Source: Selenomonadales bacterium (GTDB taxonomy: Bacteria > Bacillota > Negativicutes > Sporomusales > UBA7701). Taken from it: a DNA stretch of 64,000 nucleotides. The notes beneath the pieces are model-generated. The model saw only the letters and a program-made list of their open reading frames with translations. It searched no databases and was not told the origin of the DNA. Position 1 is the first letter of the stretch. The number at the start of each line of letters is the position of its first letter. Made by a program: the position numbers and the translations under genes. The stretch lies in contig JAHDOI010000026.1 in NCBI GenBank assembly GCA_018434945.1, positions 1 through 64,000 of the forward strand. Direction: 5' to 3'. Shown one piece after another: positions 17,148-25,888 of the stretch.

Positions 17148-18389
17148 ATGCCTTTCGGTATCGCTGCATCCCACATGGCCGGAAAAGCGGCCACCGACAA
17201 AATCTTCGGCGCCGCGGCGGCCGCCAACGCCGCCAAAGCGAAAATCGGCAAAGAGAACGTAGTTGACGCAACAATCGGAGTATTGCTCGACAACAGCGAA
17301 AAACTTGTCATCCTGCCAACGGTTGAAAAAGTGTACAAGAACCTGCCGATGACGGAGCTTGTCCCCTACGCTCCCATCGCCGGTATTCCCGACTTCCTTG
17401 AAAAAGTACAGGTTGCCGCATTCGCCGATAACCGTCCCGATGCTTATACCAAGGCCGTTTCCACTTCCGGCGGCTCGGGCGCCATCCACCACACTATCTG
17501 GAACTATTCCGAGGTTGGCGACACCGTGCTCACCACCGACTGGTACTGGGACCCGTACAGCGTTCTGTCCGACGCGCTGATGCGCAAGCTTGACACGTTT
17601 TCTCTGTTCGACGCCGCCAATAAATTCAACGTCAAAGCGTTCGAAAGCAAAGTGGGCGAGCTGTTGGCCAAACAGAGCAACGTCGTCATCCTGCTCAACA
17701 CTCCGGCCCACAACCCGGTAGGCTACAGCCTTGACGGCGCAGAGTGGGACCAGGTCCTGGACGTTCTCAAGAGCGCCAAGAAAGACAAGAAGATCACCCT
17801 CTTCGTCGATGCCGCTTACATCGATTTTGCCGGCGAGAAGAACGCTAGCAGGGCCTTCATGAAGAAATTCGGCGGTCTGCCGGAGAACATTCTTGTCATC
17901 ATCGGTTACAGTATGTCCAAGGGCTACACCATCTACGGCATGCGTACCGGGGCAATGATCGGCATATCCTCCAGCCAGGACGTAATCAACGAATTCGCGA
18001 ACGTCAACCAGTACCTCAGCCGGGCCACCTGGTCCAACATCAACCGCGGCGGTCAGCACCTCCTAAGCGCCATCTACAAAGATGACACCCTGCAAGCGGA
18101 ACTTGAAAAAGAGCGGACCGCCTTCTACAAGATGATTGCCGAGCGGGCCAGCCTCTTCACCGCCGAAGCCAAAGAAGCAAAGCTCGACATGCTCCCGTAC
18201 ATCGCCGGCTTCTTCCTGTCCATCCCGGCCAAGAACCCTGACGCCGTATGCACAAGGCTGCACGCCGACAACATTTTCGCTGTGCCGCTTGCCAAAGGGG
18301 TGCGGATAGCCGTCTGCGCCCTCCCGGCCGGCAAAATCAAGGGCATGCCGACCAAGATCGCGCAGGCCATGCTCGAAGCGGACAAATAA
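17148..18389 (+). CDS. PLP-dependent class I/II aminotransferase
   Basis: A 413-residue fold-type I enzyme with the lysine that should bind pyridoxal phosphate in IGYSMSKGYTIYGMRTG (about 262-278), an Asp in TLFVDAAYIDF, and Asn in NTPAHNPVGYS. It is closest in look to aspartate/aromatic aminotransferases, but the substrate cannot be named. GAGGAGGAG lies before the ATG. Codon use is strongly biased, pointing to high expression. It has its own terminator. Confidence 0.85.
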   Translation: MPFGIAASHMAGKAATDKIFGAAAAANAAKAKIGKENVVDATIGVLLDNSEKLVILPTVEKVYKNLPMTELVPYAPIAGIPDFLEKVQVAAFADNRPDAYTKAVSTSGGSGAIHHTIWNYSEVGDTVLTTDWYWDPYSVLSDALMRKLDTFSLFDAANKFNVKAFESKVGELLAKQSNVVILLNTPAHNPVGYSLDGAEWDQVLDVLKSAKKDKKITLFVDAAYIDFAGEKNASRAFMKKFGGLPENILVIIGYSMSKGYTIYGMRTGAMIGISSSQDVINEFANVNQYLSRATWSNINRGGQHLLSAIYKDDTLQAELEKERTAFYKMIAERASLFTAEAKEAKLDMLPYIAGFFLSIPAKNPDAVCTRLHADNIFAVPLAKGVRIAVCALPAGKIKGMPTKIAQAMLEADK

Positions 18390-18402
18390 AACGCGCGCCA
18401 GA

Positions 18403-18432
18403 GCCGGACGTACAGTCCGGCTTCCTTTTTTT
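18403..18432 (+). terminator. aminotransferase gene terminator
   Basis: GCCGGAC-5-GTCCGGC (18403-18421) followed by TTCCTTTTTTT. Confidence 0.92.
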
Positions 18433-18483
18433 CCCGCAAGAGAGAAGAACCCGCTTTGGCAATACTATCGCCAAAGGAGGCTG

Positions 18484-18675
18484 ATGATATCCGTGGGTCA
18501 GTATAACGAAAACTGGATCGACGACACACCCCTGGAATTTCCGCGGACCGGTTTCTGGATCGTCCACCTTATCGGTGCGGTGATGCTTTTCGTGCTTGGC
18601 ATGCGTTTCGCAGTCCACCGCGCACCGCTGTCTATCATGGCCTACCGTTTCATGCGTATGCTCAGGCAACGCTGA
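18484..18675 (+). CDS. small single-span membrane protein (63 aa)
   Basis: Unrecognised protein with a polar N-terminus, one hydrophobic span (about 24-41) and a basic tail (RAPLSIMAYRFMRMLRQR). AAAGGAGG ends only 3 bases before the ATG; a GTG three codons later has better spacing and may be the true start. A strong hairpin follows its stop. Confidence 0.55.
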   Translation: MISVGQYNENWIDDTPLEFPRTGFWIVHLIGAVMLFVLGMRFAVHRAPLSIMAYRFMRMLRQR

Positions 18676-18681
18676 CATGAC

Positions 18682-18715
18682 TGAGGAGGAGTGAACACAA
18701 GTTCACTCCTCCTCA
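18682..18715. repeat. perfect 15-bp hairpin without T run
   Basis: Arms 18682-18696 and 18701-18715 pair perfectly around the loop ACAA. The top arm carries GAGGAGGAGTG. No T run follows on either strand, so it may stabilise the 3' end of the short mRNA or be a processing site rather than a terminator. Confidence 0.55.
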
Positions 18716-18951
18716 CGTAAGGCCGAAACCTATATAATGCCGCCGATATCTGGCATTTTTGGCATTAATCCTATATACTAATTGACAAGGAAAGTATTTA
18801 CCGTCACCGTGGGCAAGCTTTACAACCGAGACCCCGGCGAATAATTAGCGGCAGGATGTATAGAATGGGTATTAGATTATCGTTGCAGAAAATGGGGCGG
18901 TCGGCGAGCGCCTCGTAAAGGCGCGGCCCCGCCTGATCGGAGGGGGACTCA
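18716..18951 (+). other. intergenic region upstream of the uridine-kinase-like gene
   Basis: About 235 bp without a convincing gene. TATACT (18775-18780) and TTGACA (18783-18788) occur but not in promoter spacing with each other. The last 60 bp are GC-rich and can fold (GCGCCT/AGGCGC and GGGGC/GCCCC near 18894-18930) just before the GGAGGGGG ribosome site, so translation may be controlled there. No known RNA family is recognised. Confidence 0.35.
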
Positions 18952-20604
18952 TTGGTTACAGTCCAAATTGGCGAAACCAGCCGCAAGTACGAACCCGGCA
19001 TGACGTTGCTGGACGTCAGCCGCGATGTGAGCCATCTTTTTACCTCGCCCATCGTCGCGGCAACCATCGACAACGATGTCAAAGATTTGCAGACAACCGT
19101 CAGGGACGGAGGCCGGGTAGCCTTCCTCGACCTCACCAGCGACGAGGGGATGCGCGTATACCGGCGCAGCCTGTCTTTCGTCCTGGTAGTGGCGGCCCGC
19201 GATCTTTTCCCCGCCGCCGAAGTTACTGTCGAGCATTCGCTCGGCAAAGGACTTTACTGCGAGCTCCATCTCGACCGCGAACTGACCGCCGAGGATATCG
19301 GCCGCCTTCAGGAACGTATGCGGCAGATCGTCGCCGAGGACCGGCCGTTCGTCCGCCAGAGCATGCTGCGGGCCGATGCCATCGCTCTCTTCAAAGCGTC
19401 GGGCCAAAACGACAAGGTCAAACTTCTCAGCCAACTGCAGCGCGAACTCGTTAGCGTTTACTACTGCGGCGACGAGTATGACTATTTTTACGGGACGATG
19501 GTGCCGAGCACCGGGTATCTAAAGGTATTCGAGCTAAGATTCCATCAGCCTGGTTTTATTCTGCGTTTCCCGGAGAAGGAGGCTCCCGCGGCCTTGCCTC
19601 CTTACGTCGAGCAACCCAAACTGTTCAAGGTGTTCCAAGAGGCGGAACAATGGGGAAAAATTCTCCGCTGCCCGTATGTGGCCAATCTCAACGAGTATAT
19701 CGAGCAGGGCCAGGCAGGCGAGATCATCCGCATCGCCGAAGCCCTCCACGAGAAGAAACTCGCCCACATCGCCGACTACATCAGCGAGCATACCAGCGAG
19801 GTGCGGGTTATCCTTGTTGCCGGACCATCATCATCCGGCAAGACTACCTTCGCCCAGCGCCTCAACGTGCAGCTTAGGGTCAACGGCGTCAGGCCCGTGC
19901 CCATTTCCCTCGATGACTACTTCGTCGACCGTGACCATACACCCCGGGACGAGAAAGGCGACTATGATTTCGAAGCCATCGAGGCCATCGACCTGGAGCT
20001 TTTCAACGAGCATCTTGTAAAGCTCCTGCGCGGCGAACTCGTAAAAATACCCACCTACAGCTTCATGTCCGGCCAGCGGGAATACCGCGGCCGCCGCATC
20101 CAGCTCGAACCCGACCAGCCTCTCATCATCGAAGGCATCCACGGCCTCAACGAGCGTCTGACCCGCTCCGTGCCGCGGGAAAACAAGATAAAAATTTACA
20201 TCAGCGCCCTCACCCAGCTTTCGATCGACAATCATAACCGCATCCCCACAACCGACACACGGCTTATACGCCGGATCGTGCGCGACAGCCAGTTCAGGGC
20301 TCATGACGCACTTAAGACGCTGGAGGTATGGCCTTCGGTAAGGCGGGGCGAGGAACGCAACATCTTCCCTTTCCAGGAAGATGCCGATATCATGTTCAAC
20401 TCGGCCCTGATCTACGAATTAGGGGTGCTGCGCAACTGTGCCGAAGGTCTGCTGCAGCAGATCGGCCCGGAAAGCCCGATGTATTCGGAAGCCAAACGGC
20501 TCCTGAACTTCCTTCGCTACTTCACCCCCCTGTCGGAAGAGGATATCCCGGCCAATTCGATACTAAGGGAATTCGTCGGCAAAAGCTGCTTCTACAACCC
20601 ATAA
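18952..20604 (+). CDS. TGS-domain uridine kinase-like nucleoside kinase
   Basis: A 550-residue protein fusing an N-terminal TGS/ThrRS-like region (about 1-190, with HSLGKGLYCELHL) to a C-terminal P-loop kinase of the uridine kinase/phosphoribulokinase family. Walker A is AGPSSSGKTTF (near 285), followed by ISLDDYFVDRD and IIEGIHGLNERLT, both family motifs. The nucleotide acceptor is not certain: homologues are called uridine kinase, but the fusion form is poorly studied. The start is TTG behind GGAGGGGG. The gene converges with the carboxyltransferase gene at a shared terminator. Confidence 0.85.
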   Translation: MVTVQIGETSRKYEPGMTLLDVSRDVSHLFTSPIVAATIDNDVKDLQTTVRDGGRVAFLDLTSDEGMRVYRRSLSFVLVVAARDLFPAAEVTVEHSLGKGLYCELHLDRELTAEDIGRLQERMRQIVAEDRPFVRQSMLRADAIALFKASGQNDKVKLLSQLQRELVSVYYCGDEYDYFYGTMVPSTGYLKVFELRFHQPGFILRFPEKEAPAALPPYVEQPKLFKVFQEAEQWGKILRCPYVANLNEYIEQGQAGEIIRIAEALHEKKLAHIADYISEHTSEVRVILVAGPSSSGKTTFAQRLNVQLRVNGVRPVPISLDDYFVDRDHTPRDEKGDYDFEAIEAIDLELFNEHLVKLLRGELVKIPTYSFMSGQREYRGRRIQLEPDQPLIIEGIHGLNERLTRSVPRENKIKIYISALTQLSIDNHNRIPTTDTRLIRRIVRDSQFRAHDALKTLEVWPSVRRGEERNIFPFQEDADIMFNSALIYELGVLRNCAEGLLQQIGPESPMYSEAKRLLNFLRYFTPLSEEDIPANSILREFVGKSCFYNP

Positions 20605-20605
20605 C

Positions 20606-20637
20606 AAAACCCCCTGGCGCCAAAGCCAGGGGGTTTA
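20606..20637. terminator. bidirectional terminator
   Basis: A perfect 12-bp stem AAACCCCCTGGC/GCCAGGGGGTTT (20607-20618 with 20625-20636) with A/T runs outside serves both converging genes. Confidence 0.88.
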
Positions 20638-20649
20638 TACATTATAGCA

Positions 20650-22002
20650 CTACTTGCGGTTCGCTTCGAAGAATTTCAGCGCTACATCGGGGAAGACGGC
20701 GTACGAAAGCACATCCTCAATCGAGGCGTTGGGATATCCTTTTTCAGCCAGGGCCTGTTTGAGGCTTTCGAGCTGCGGCGGGATGTCGTCGGCCGGGCGG
20801 TGGCTGATGATCTCTTCGTTCTGGAGGATTATATCGGCCACCTCCTTGGCGATCGGCGCCGGGGTGCGGCCGTACTTGCCGCGGGCCAGGTCTTTGACCT
20901 CGCGGGGGACGTTCTTGTATTTACCCATGATGACGTTGAAGGCCGCCATCGAGCCGACGATCTGGCTGGTGGGGGTCACGAGGGGCGGGTAGCCGAGATC
21001 GGCGCGCACTTTGGGCATCTCTTCGATCAGCTCGGGATATTTGTCGGCCATGCCCATTTCCTTCAGCTGGTTGAGCAGGTTCGACATCATGCCGCCGGGG
21101 ATCTGGAAGGACAGCACCTTGGTATCAATATCGATGGCGGTGTTGAGCTTGAAGGTCTCGGCCAGCTGCTTCTTGACGCCGCGGAAATGGTCGGCGATGG
21201 GATACATGGCTTCCTTCTTGAGACCGGTGTCGCGTTCGTGGCCCTCGAGAGCGGCGACGATCGCCTCAGTGGCCGGTTGAGCCGTGCCGAGAGCGAAGGG
21301 GGACAGAGAGCAGTCGACGATGTCGACGCCGGCTTCGGCGCCCTTGAGGTAGGCCATCGAAGCCATGCCGCTCGTGTAGTGGCTGTGCAGGTGGATGGGG
21401 ATGCTTATCTGGGTTTTGAGGGACTTGACCAGCTCGTAGGTGGTGTAGGGTGCCAGCAGTCCGGCCATATCCTTGATGCAGATGGAGTCGGCGCCAAGAT
21501 CGACAAGGTCTTTTGCCACTTTCACGAAACTGTTTATGTCGTGGAAGGGGCTGATGGTGTACACAAAGGCTCCCTGCACGTGGGCGCCGGACTGTTTGGC
21601 GGCCCGCATCGCGGCTTCCAGGTTGCGGACGTCGTTGAGCGCGTCGAAGATGCGCATGACGCCGACACCGTTATCAACAGCCCGCTTGACGAATTCCGTC
21701 ACAACATCGTCGGCGTAGTGGTTGTAGCCGAGAACGTTCTGGCCCCTCAGCAGCATCTGCAGGGGTGTCTTCTTCAGATATTTCTTGATCGTGCACAGGC
21801 GCTCCCAGGGATCTTCGTTGAGGAAGCGCAGGCAGCTGTCGAACGTAGCGCCGCCCCAGGCCTCCAGCGAGAAATACCCGATCTCGTCGAGCATTTCCAG
21901 CGCCGGGATCATATCCGACGTGCGCATGCGGGTAGCGGCCAGTGACTGGTGACCGTCACGCAGGACAGTTTCGCAGATTTTTAATGGATTCTTATTAGTC
22001 AA
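20650..22002 (-). CDS. biotin-dependent carboxyltransferase subunit (pyruvate carboxylase B / oxaloacetate decarboxylase alpha type)
   Basis: TIM-barrel carboxyltransferase of 450 residues that moves CO2 between carboxybiotin and pyruvate/oxaloacetate. ETVLRDGHQSL at the N-terminus holds the metal-binding Asp, and KDMAGLLAPY and IHLHSHYTSG carry the catalytic Lys region and metal-binding His pair. The protein ends after the conserved PycA-like domain and has no biotinyl (MKM) segment, so biotin carrier and partner subunits must be elsewhere. The start is TTG, 7 bases after GGAGG. It lies 99 bp downstream of the hydrogenase gene on the same strand without a clear terminator between. Confidence 0.9.
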   Translation of the reverse strand: MTNKNPLKICETVLRDGHQSLAATRMRTSDMIPALEMLDEIGYFSLEAWGGATFDSCLRFLNEDPWERLCTIKKYLKKTPLQMLLRGQNVLGYNHYADDVVTEFVKRAVDNGVGVMRIFDALNDVRNLEAAMRAAKQSGAHVQGAFVYTISPFHDINSFVKVAKDLVDLGADSICIKDMAGLLAPYTTYELVKSLKTQISIPIHLHSHYTSGMASMAYLKGAEAGVDIVDCSLSPFALGTAQPATEAIVAALEGHERDTGLKKEAMYPIADHFRGVKKQLAETFKLNTAIDIDTKVLSFQIPGGMMSNLLNQLKEMGMADKYPELIEEMPKVRADLGYPPLVTPTSQIVGSMAAFNVIMGKYKNVPREVKDLARGKYGRTPAPIAKEVADIILQNEEIISHRPADDIPPQLESLKQALAEKGYPNASIEDVLSYAVFPDVALKFFEANRK

Positions 22003-22101
22003 AGTACAGCCTCCTTTGAATAAATTTCGATTAAAAAGTCAGCAATAAATTAATTCTACCCTATCTTTTTCCGGCGCGCAATCGACCTTGGCATGTATAC
22101 A

Positions 22102-23490
22102 TTAGGCCTTGTCGAGCGTGCGTGCCAGCAGAGTAGCGATGGGACCCTCGCCGGTTAGCGTGGGGGTGCCGGATTCGTGGCTAAGGCGGGCGAGGATGGA
22201 ATACACCTGGGGATTCTCCGGGGGAATATGGCTGGTGGAGGTTTCCGAATAGGCATTGACATGGCGGGTGCCTTCATCCGGCGGCAGGATGCGACCTGGA
22301 CCGCCGACACAGCCGCCCTTGCAGGCCATGCCCTCGACAAAGTTGGCCGCGAAGTCGCCCCCTTTCAATTCCTCAAGCAGCTTTTGGCAGTCGGGGATGC
22401 CGTCGACCTGCCGGGCTGCGAATTTTTCCGCCCGCCTGGGGATGAGTTTGGCGAGAGTTGCGGCCACGGCGGCGCTTACGCCCCCTGTGCGGCCGTAAAC
22501 CCGACCGCCCCAGGACGCCTGGGCGTTCTCTTCATCCGGTTGGTCGGAAGGGTCGATTCCGGTGGCCTCGAAGATCGCAGCAAGCTCCTGGAATGTTAGG
22601 ACGAAATCAACGGCGCCGCTGAGGCCGGGGAGGACGGCTTCGGATTTTTTCGCGACGCAGGGACCGATGAATACCACACTGGCGTCAGGCTCGAACGCCT
22701 TTATGACCCGCGCTGAGGCCACCATCGGCGAGACGGACGGGGAAATATGGGCCAGGAGTTCCGGAAACCGGTTTTCGATGAGCTTTATCCACACAGGGCA
22801 GCAGCAGCTCGTGATGAGAAAGTCCTGTTCCGTCTTCACATGTTCGTCATACTCGAAGCATTCCTTCATCGTGATGAGGTCGGCGTAGAGTGCGGTTTCC
22901 ACCATTTCGGCGAAGCCGATCTTCAGCAGGGCCGACCGCAGCTTGCCGGGGGTGACGTTTGGGCCGAACTGCCCGGCGAAGGCAGGGGCGACAGAAGCGT
23001 ATACCGGTGTGTCATTCTGACGGAGGAGATTAATAAGGGGAACAAAATTGGATTTTTCGGCCAGCGCGCCGAAAGAGCACGCTTCGACGCAGTGCCCCTC
23101 GCCGAGGCACCGGTCGTGGTCGATCCGCACCCGGTCGAACTCGTCGCGGCTGATGGCTCCTACGGGGCAGACCCGCTGGCAGTTTCTGTCGTCGACGGCG
23201 CAGCTCTGGCAGGCGCCGGGGTTAGCAATTACGAACGGCTCACTGGCCATGCCCATCAGGGCTTCGGCGTCATGGTCGCCGATTACCGTATCGCTGTCGT
23301 GGGGCGCGAGGCCCATGGCGATGCGGATCTGGTTGGCGACCTGGCGGCGGGTGACGTGATCGGAAAACTCGCCATGGACCATGCGGCAGATATCCTCACG
23401 CCGCTCGAACAGCTTGCCTTCCCAGGCCGCCTTGGCAACCTGGTAGAGAATGCGGGGTCTTATGTTGAGGGCGGTGGAGCTTGTTGGCAT
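22102..23490 (-). CDS. [FeFe] hydrogenase catalytic-type protein
   Basis: A 462-residue iron-only hydrogenase-family protein. H-cluster motifs are visible: TSCCCPVW (228-235, L1, with one Cys more than usual), IGPCVAKKSEA (275-285, L2) and GMACKGGCVGGPG (near 395, L3). Upstream is a ferredoxin-like domain with Cys94, 97, 104, 108 and Cys128, 134, 138; the middle Cys of the second cluster is Glu131. The N-terminal 80 residues are a helical extension. The GPC.AKK and MAC.GGC forms differ from prototypic group A enzymes and fit a group B-like or sensory type. ATG at 23490 is preferred since GAGGTGA lies 6 bases upstream; a GTG at 23499 overlaps that site. Maturation genes are not in the window. 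Confidence 0.9.
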   Translation of the reverse strand: MPTSSTALNIRPRILYQVAKAAWEGKLFERREDICRMVHGEFSDHVTRRQVANQIRIAMGLAPHDSDTVIGDHDAEALMGMASEPFVIANPGACQSCAVDDRNCQRVCPVGAISRDEFDRVRIDHDRCLGEGHCVEACSFGALAEKSNFVPLINLLRQNDTPVYASVAPAFAGQFGPNVTPGKLRSALLKIGFAEMVETALYADLITMKECFEYDEHVKTEQDFLITSCCCPVWIKLIENRFPELLAHISPSVSPMVASARVIKAFEPDASVVFIGPCVAKKSEAVLPGLSGAVDFVLTFQELAAIFEATGIDPSDQPDEENAQASWGGRVYGRTGGVSAAVAATLAKLIPRRAEKFAARQVDGIPDCQKLLEELKGGDFAANFVEGMACKGGCVGGPGRILPPDEGTRHVNAYSETSTSHIPPENPQVYSILARLSHESGTPTLTGEGPIATLLARTLDKA

Positions 23491-23516
23491 GTCAATCACC
23501 TCGGTAAAACGATTTG

Positions 23517-23527
23517 TAGTATTATTA
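23517..23527. promoter_or_regulatory. AT-rich palindrome near the hydrogenase start
   Basis: TAGTATTATTA, reading TAATA-A-TACTA on the minus strand, is one arm mismatch away from the TAATACTATTA palindrome seen before the superoxide reductase and moaA genes. Confidence 0.25.
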
Positions 23528-23604
23528 GACTATTTATGCCAAGCTTACTCGTTTTCCTGTTTTTTTCCCCGGTTCCTGGATGTGGGGCGAAGCCGGATGT
23601 AATG

Positions 23605-23640
23605 AAAAGGTGTTGATACCAAAGTTATCAACACGCTTTT
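23605..23640 (-). terminator. hairpin with flanking T run in the hydrogenase leader
   Basis: Arms TGTTGATA/TATCAACA (23611-23618, 23626-23633) with flanking AAAA and TTTT runs form an intrinsic-terminator-like hairpin within the hydrogenase leader on the minus strand. It could be the off-switch of an upstream sensor. Confidence 0.45.
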
Positions 23641-23735
23641 CCCGTAACCGTATCAGCTTTCTTGCCCCCTGGATGCAAGGGATAGTTTCTTTGAAGGCTG
23701 GGCGGATCGCCACCGGCGTGGGCCTCGCGCTGGAT
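23641..23735 (-). promoter_or_regulatory. candidate structured leader RNA before the hydrogenase gene
   Basis: About 95 nt of GC-rich sequence sit in an otherwise AT-rich 390-bp gap, between a probable promoter and the terminator-like hairpin. Small stems are visible (GGCG/CGCC around 23700-23713, CTTGC/GCAAG around 23662-23680). No known riboswitch consensus was matched; it is a candidate cis-regulatory RNA. Confidence 0.35.
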
Positions 23736-23737
23736 AA

Positions 23738-23753
23738 TGTATACGTGTATACA
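23738..23753. promoter_or_regulatory. 16-bp palindromic operator candidate
   Basis: TGTATAC-GT-GTATACA is a perfect 7-bp inverted repeat and coincides with a plausible minus-strand -10 region of the hydrogenase promoter. A related palindrome ATGTATACAT (22093-22102) lies at the other end of the hydrogenase gene. The form suits a GntR- or LacI-like dimer, but no regulator is identified. Confidence 0.45.
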
Positions 23754-23842
23754 AAAATTATTGCACAGAACAAAAAACAAAGCAAGAGAAAAATTATAAA
23801 ATTCAGAATAAGACATAAAACATCAGTCGGTCTCGCAACAGA

Positions 23843-23867
23843 AAACCGCGAGTTACGCTCGCGGTTT
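23843..23867 (-). terminator. opp operon terminator
   Basis: A perfect 10-bp stem (23843-23852 with 23858-23867, 5-base loop) lies 16 bp beyond the oppF stop; the T run on the minus strand is short. Confidence 0.7.
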
Positions 23868-23882
23868 AATCGTACAAGCTGT

Positions 23883-24860
23883 TCAGCCGTTTACGAGATG
23901 GCAGGCAACGAAACGGTCGCCGTGGGCCAGAAGTCGCGGGATTTCGCATCGGCAGCGGTCAAAGGCCCGGGGACAGCGGGTATTGAATTTGCAGCCGGGC
24001 GGTGGGTTGAGAGGGCTGGGAACGTCGCCGTGTAAAACTATCCGGCGGCGCCCATTTTCCACCAGGGGGTCGGGGATTGGGATGGCCGACAGGAGTGCCT
24101 GGGTATATGGGTGCAGCGGGTTGGCGTACAGCTCGTCGACCGGTGCGACTTCGGCCAGTGTGCCGAGATACATGACGGCGACCCGCCTGCTTATATGCTT
24201 TATCATCGAAAGATCGTGGGCGACGAAGAGATAGGTGAGACCGTATTCCGTCTGTAAATCCTGCAACAGATTGACGACCTGGGCCTGTATCGATACGTCC
24301 AGGGCGGAGATGGGTTCGTCGCAGACGAGGAATTCCGGTCCGGCGGCTAGCGCCCTGGCGATGCCGACCCGCTGGCGCTGACCGCCGCTGAACTCGTGCG
24401 GGAAGCGGCTGGCGTGTTCGGGACTGAGGCCGACCTGACCCAGCAGGTGCATGATACGTTCCCGACGTTCGTTTCCGGCCGCGAGGCCATGGATGTCAAG
24501 CGGTTCGCCGACGATATCGCCGACGGTCATGCGGGGATTTAGCGAGGCGTAGGGGTCCTGGAAGATCATCTGGATGCGGCGGCGGTATTGGTTGCCTTCC
24601 GGTCCCGAAAAGGCGGCGTGAACGTCCTTCCCACGGAAAAGGACCTCGCCGGCGGTGGGCTTGTATAGGCCCACAAGGGTGCGGGCGACGGTCGATTTTC
24701 CGCAGCCGGTCTCGCCCACGAGCCCTAGCGTTTCCCCGGCCTCGACGGTGAAACTGACATCCTCGACCGCTTTGACGGTCGCGCGGGGTCGGCCGAGCAT
24801 GGTGCGGGCAGTAACGAAAAATTTGCTGAGGTTCTTGACTTCGATCAGGGGCGTGCTCAT
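23883..24860 (-). CDS. oppF: oligopeptide ABC transporter ATP-binding protein OppF
   Basis: Cytoplasmic ATPase, 325 residues, energising peptide import with OppD. Walker [11 protein letters not shown], signature [15 protein letters not shown] and Walker [15 protein letters not shown] are present; the C-terminal oligopeptide domain has the CPRAFDRC Cys motif. Its ATG overlaps the oppD stop by 4 bp. It is the last gene of oppABCDF. Confidence 0.93.
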   Translation of the reverse strand: MSTPLIEVKNLSKFFVTARTMLGRPRATVKAVEDVSFTVEAGETLGLVGETGCGKSTVARTLVGLYKPTAGEVLFRGKDVHAAFSGPEGNQYRRRIQMIFQDPYASLNPRMTVGDIVGEPLDIHGLAAGNERRERIMHLLGQVGLSPEHASRFPHEFSGGQRQRVGIARALAAGPEFLVCDEPISALDVSIQAQVVNLLQDLQTEYGLTYLFVAHDLSMIKHISRRVAVMYLGTLAEVAPVDELYANPLHPYTQALLSAIPIPDPLVENGRRRIVLHGDVPSPLNPPPGCKFNTRCPRAFDRCRCEIPRLLAHGDRFVACHLVNG

Positions 24861-25873
24861 GCCGGCGGAACCTCCTTTACCGCCCTCTCAGGCATTGTCC
24901 GGGGGCATGCGGGATGGTTCAGCCAGCAGCGACTATGATGGTTTTCCCCGGCCGGGAAGAGGGGGGGCGCTTGTTCACAGACTCTCATGGCGTAGCGGCA
25001 GCGGGGCGAGAAGGCGCAGCCCGGTGGCGGCGCGAGCAAATCGGGGGGCTGGCCTTCGATCGACGTGAGGCGTGAGCGGGCGGCGTCGAGCCGCGGCACC
25101 GAGTCGAGCAGACCGATGGTGTACGGGTGGCGGGGCCGGGCGTAAAGCGCGGCGACCGGGGCGGCCTCGACTACCTGGCCGGCGTACATGACGAGTACGC
25201 GCTCGCACAATCCGGCGACCACGCCGAGATCGTGGGAGATGAGGATGATGGCAGTTCCCAACTCGCTGTTGAGCTTTTTCATCAGGTCGATTATCTGGGC
25301 CTGGATGGTGACATCGAGAGCGGTGGTCGGTTCGTCGGCGATCAGGATGCGGGGGTTCATGGCCAAAGCCATCGCGATCATGACCCGCTGGCGCATACCG
25401 CCGCTGAGCTGGTGGGGATACTGGCCCAGCCGCACCTCGGGCGCCGGGATGCCCACCAGCCGGAGCATGGCCACAGCCCGCTCGGCGGCTTCAGCGCGGC
25501 TCAGTTTCTGGTGGGTCGTGAAACACTCGGTAAGTTGCCTGCCGACCGTCAGCACTGGATTTAACGAGGTCATAGGATCCTGGAAGATCATACTGATGGC
25601 GTTGCCCCGCAGTTTGCAGAGCGCCTTCTCATCCATGCCGGCGATGTCTTCGCCGGCAAACAGGATACGGCCGGCGGCGATCTCCCCGGGCGGCGTCGGG
25701 ATAAGCCCCAGCAGAGAACTGGCGGTGACACTCTTGCCGCAGCCCGACTCGCCCACGATGCCGAGAATCTCTCCCGCGTTCATAGTGAAGCTGACACTGC
25801 GAATGGCCTGGACGGTGCCGGCGTAAGTATGGAACTTGACGGTAAGGTTTTCGACGCTTAGGAGCGGCTGCAT
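24857..25873 (-). CDS. oppD: oligopeptide ABC transporter ATP-binding protein OppD
   Basis: Second ATPase of the importer, 338 residues. Walker [11 protein letters not shown], signature [15 protein letters not shown] and Walker [15 protein letters not shown] are visible; the C-terminus carries the Cys-containing oligopeptide/dipeptide domain ([14 protein letters not shown]). An AGGAGG-type site precedes its ATG 15 bp downstream of oppC. Confidence 0.93.
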   Translation of the reverse strand: MQPLLSVENLTVKFHTYAGTVQAIRSVSFTMNAGEILGIVGESGCGKSVTASSLLGLIPTPPGEIAAGRILFAGEDIAGMDEKALCKLRGNAISMIFQDPMTSLNPVLTVGRQLTECFTTHQKLSRAEAAERAVAMLRLVGIPAPEVRLGQYPHQLSGGMRQRVMIAMALAMNPRILIADEPTTALDVTIQAQIIDLMKKLNSELGTAIILISHDLGVVAGLCERVLVMYAGQVVEAAPVAALYARPRHPYTIGLLDSVPRLDAARSRLTSIEGQPPDLLAPPPGCAFSPRCRYAMRVCEQAPPLFPAGENHHSRCWLNHPACPRTMPERAVKEVPPA

Positions 25874-25888
25874 CTGGCACCTCCTGTC

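Noticed and set aside
16110-18059. Long open frame on the minus strand across asnS and the aminotransferase gene
   Set aside because: It is antisense to two clear genes, has no recognisable domain and reflects GC-rich codon bias.
23580-24035. Plus-strand open frame running from the hydrogenase leader into oppF
   Set aside because: No good ribosome site, no family features, and it overlaps the conserved end of oppF in antisense.
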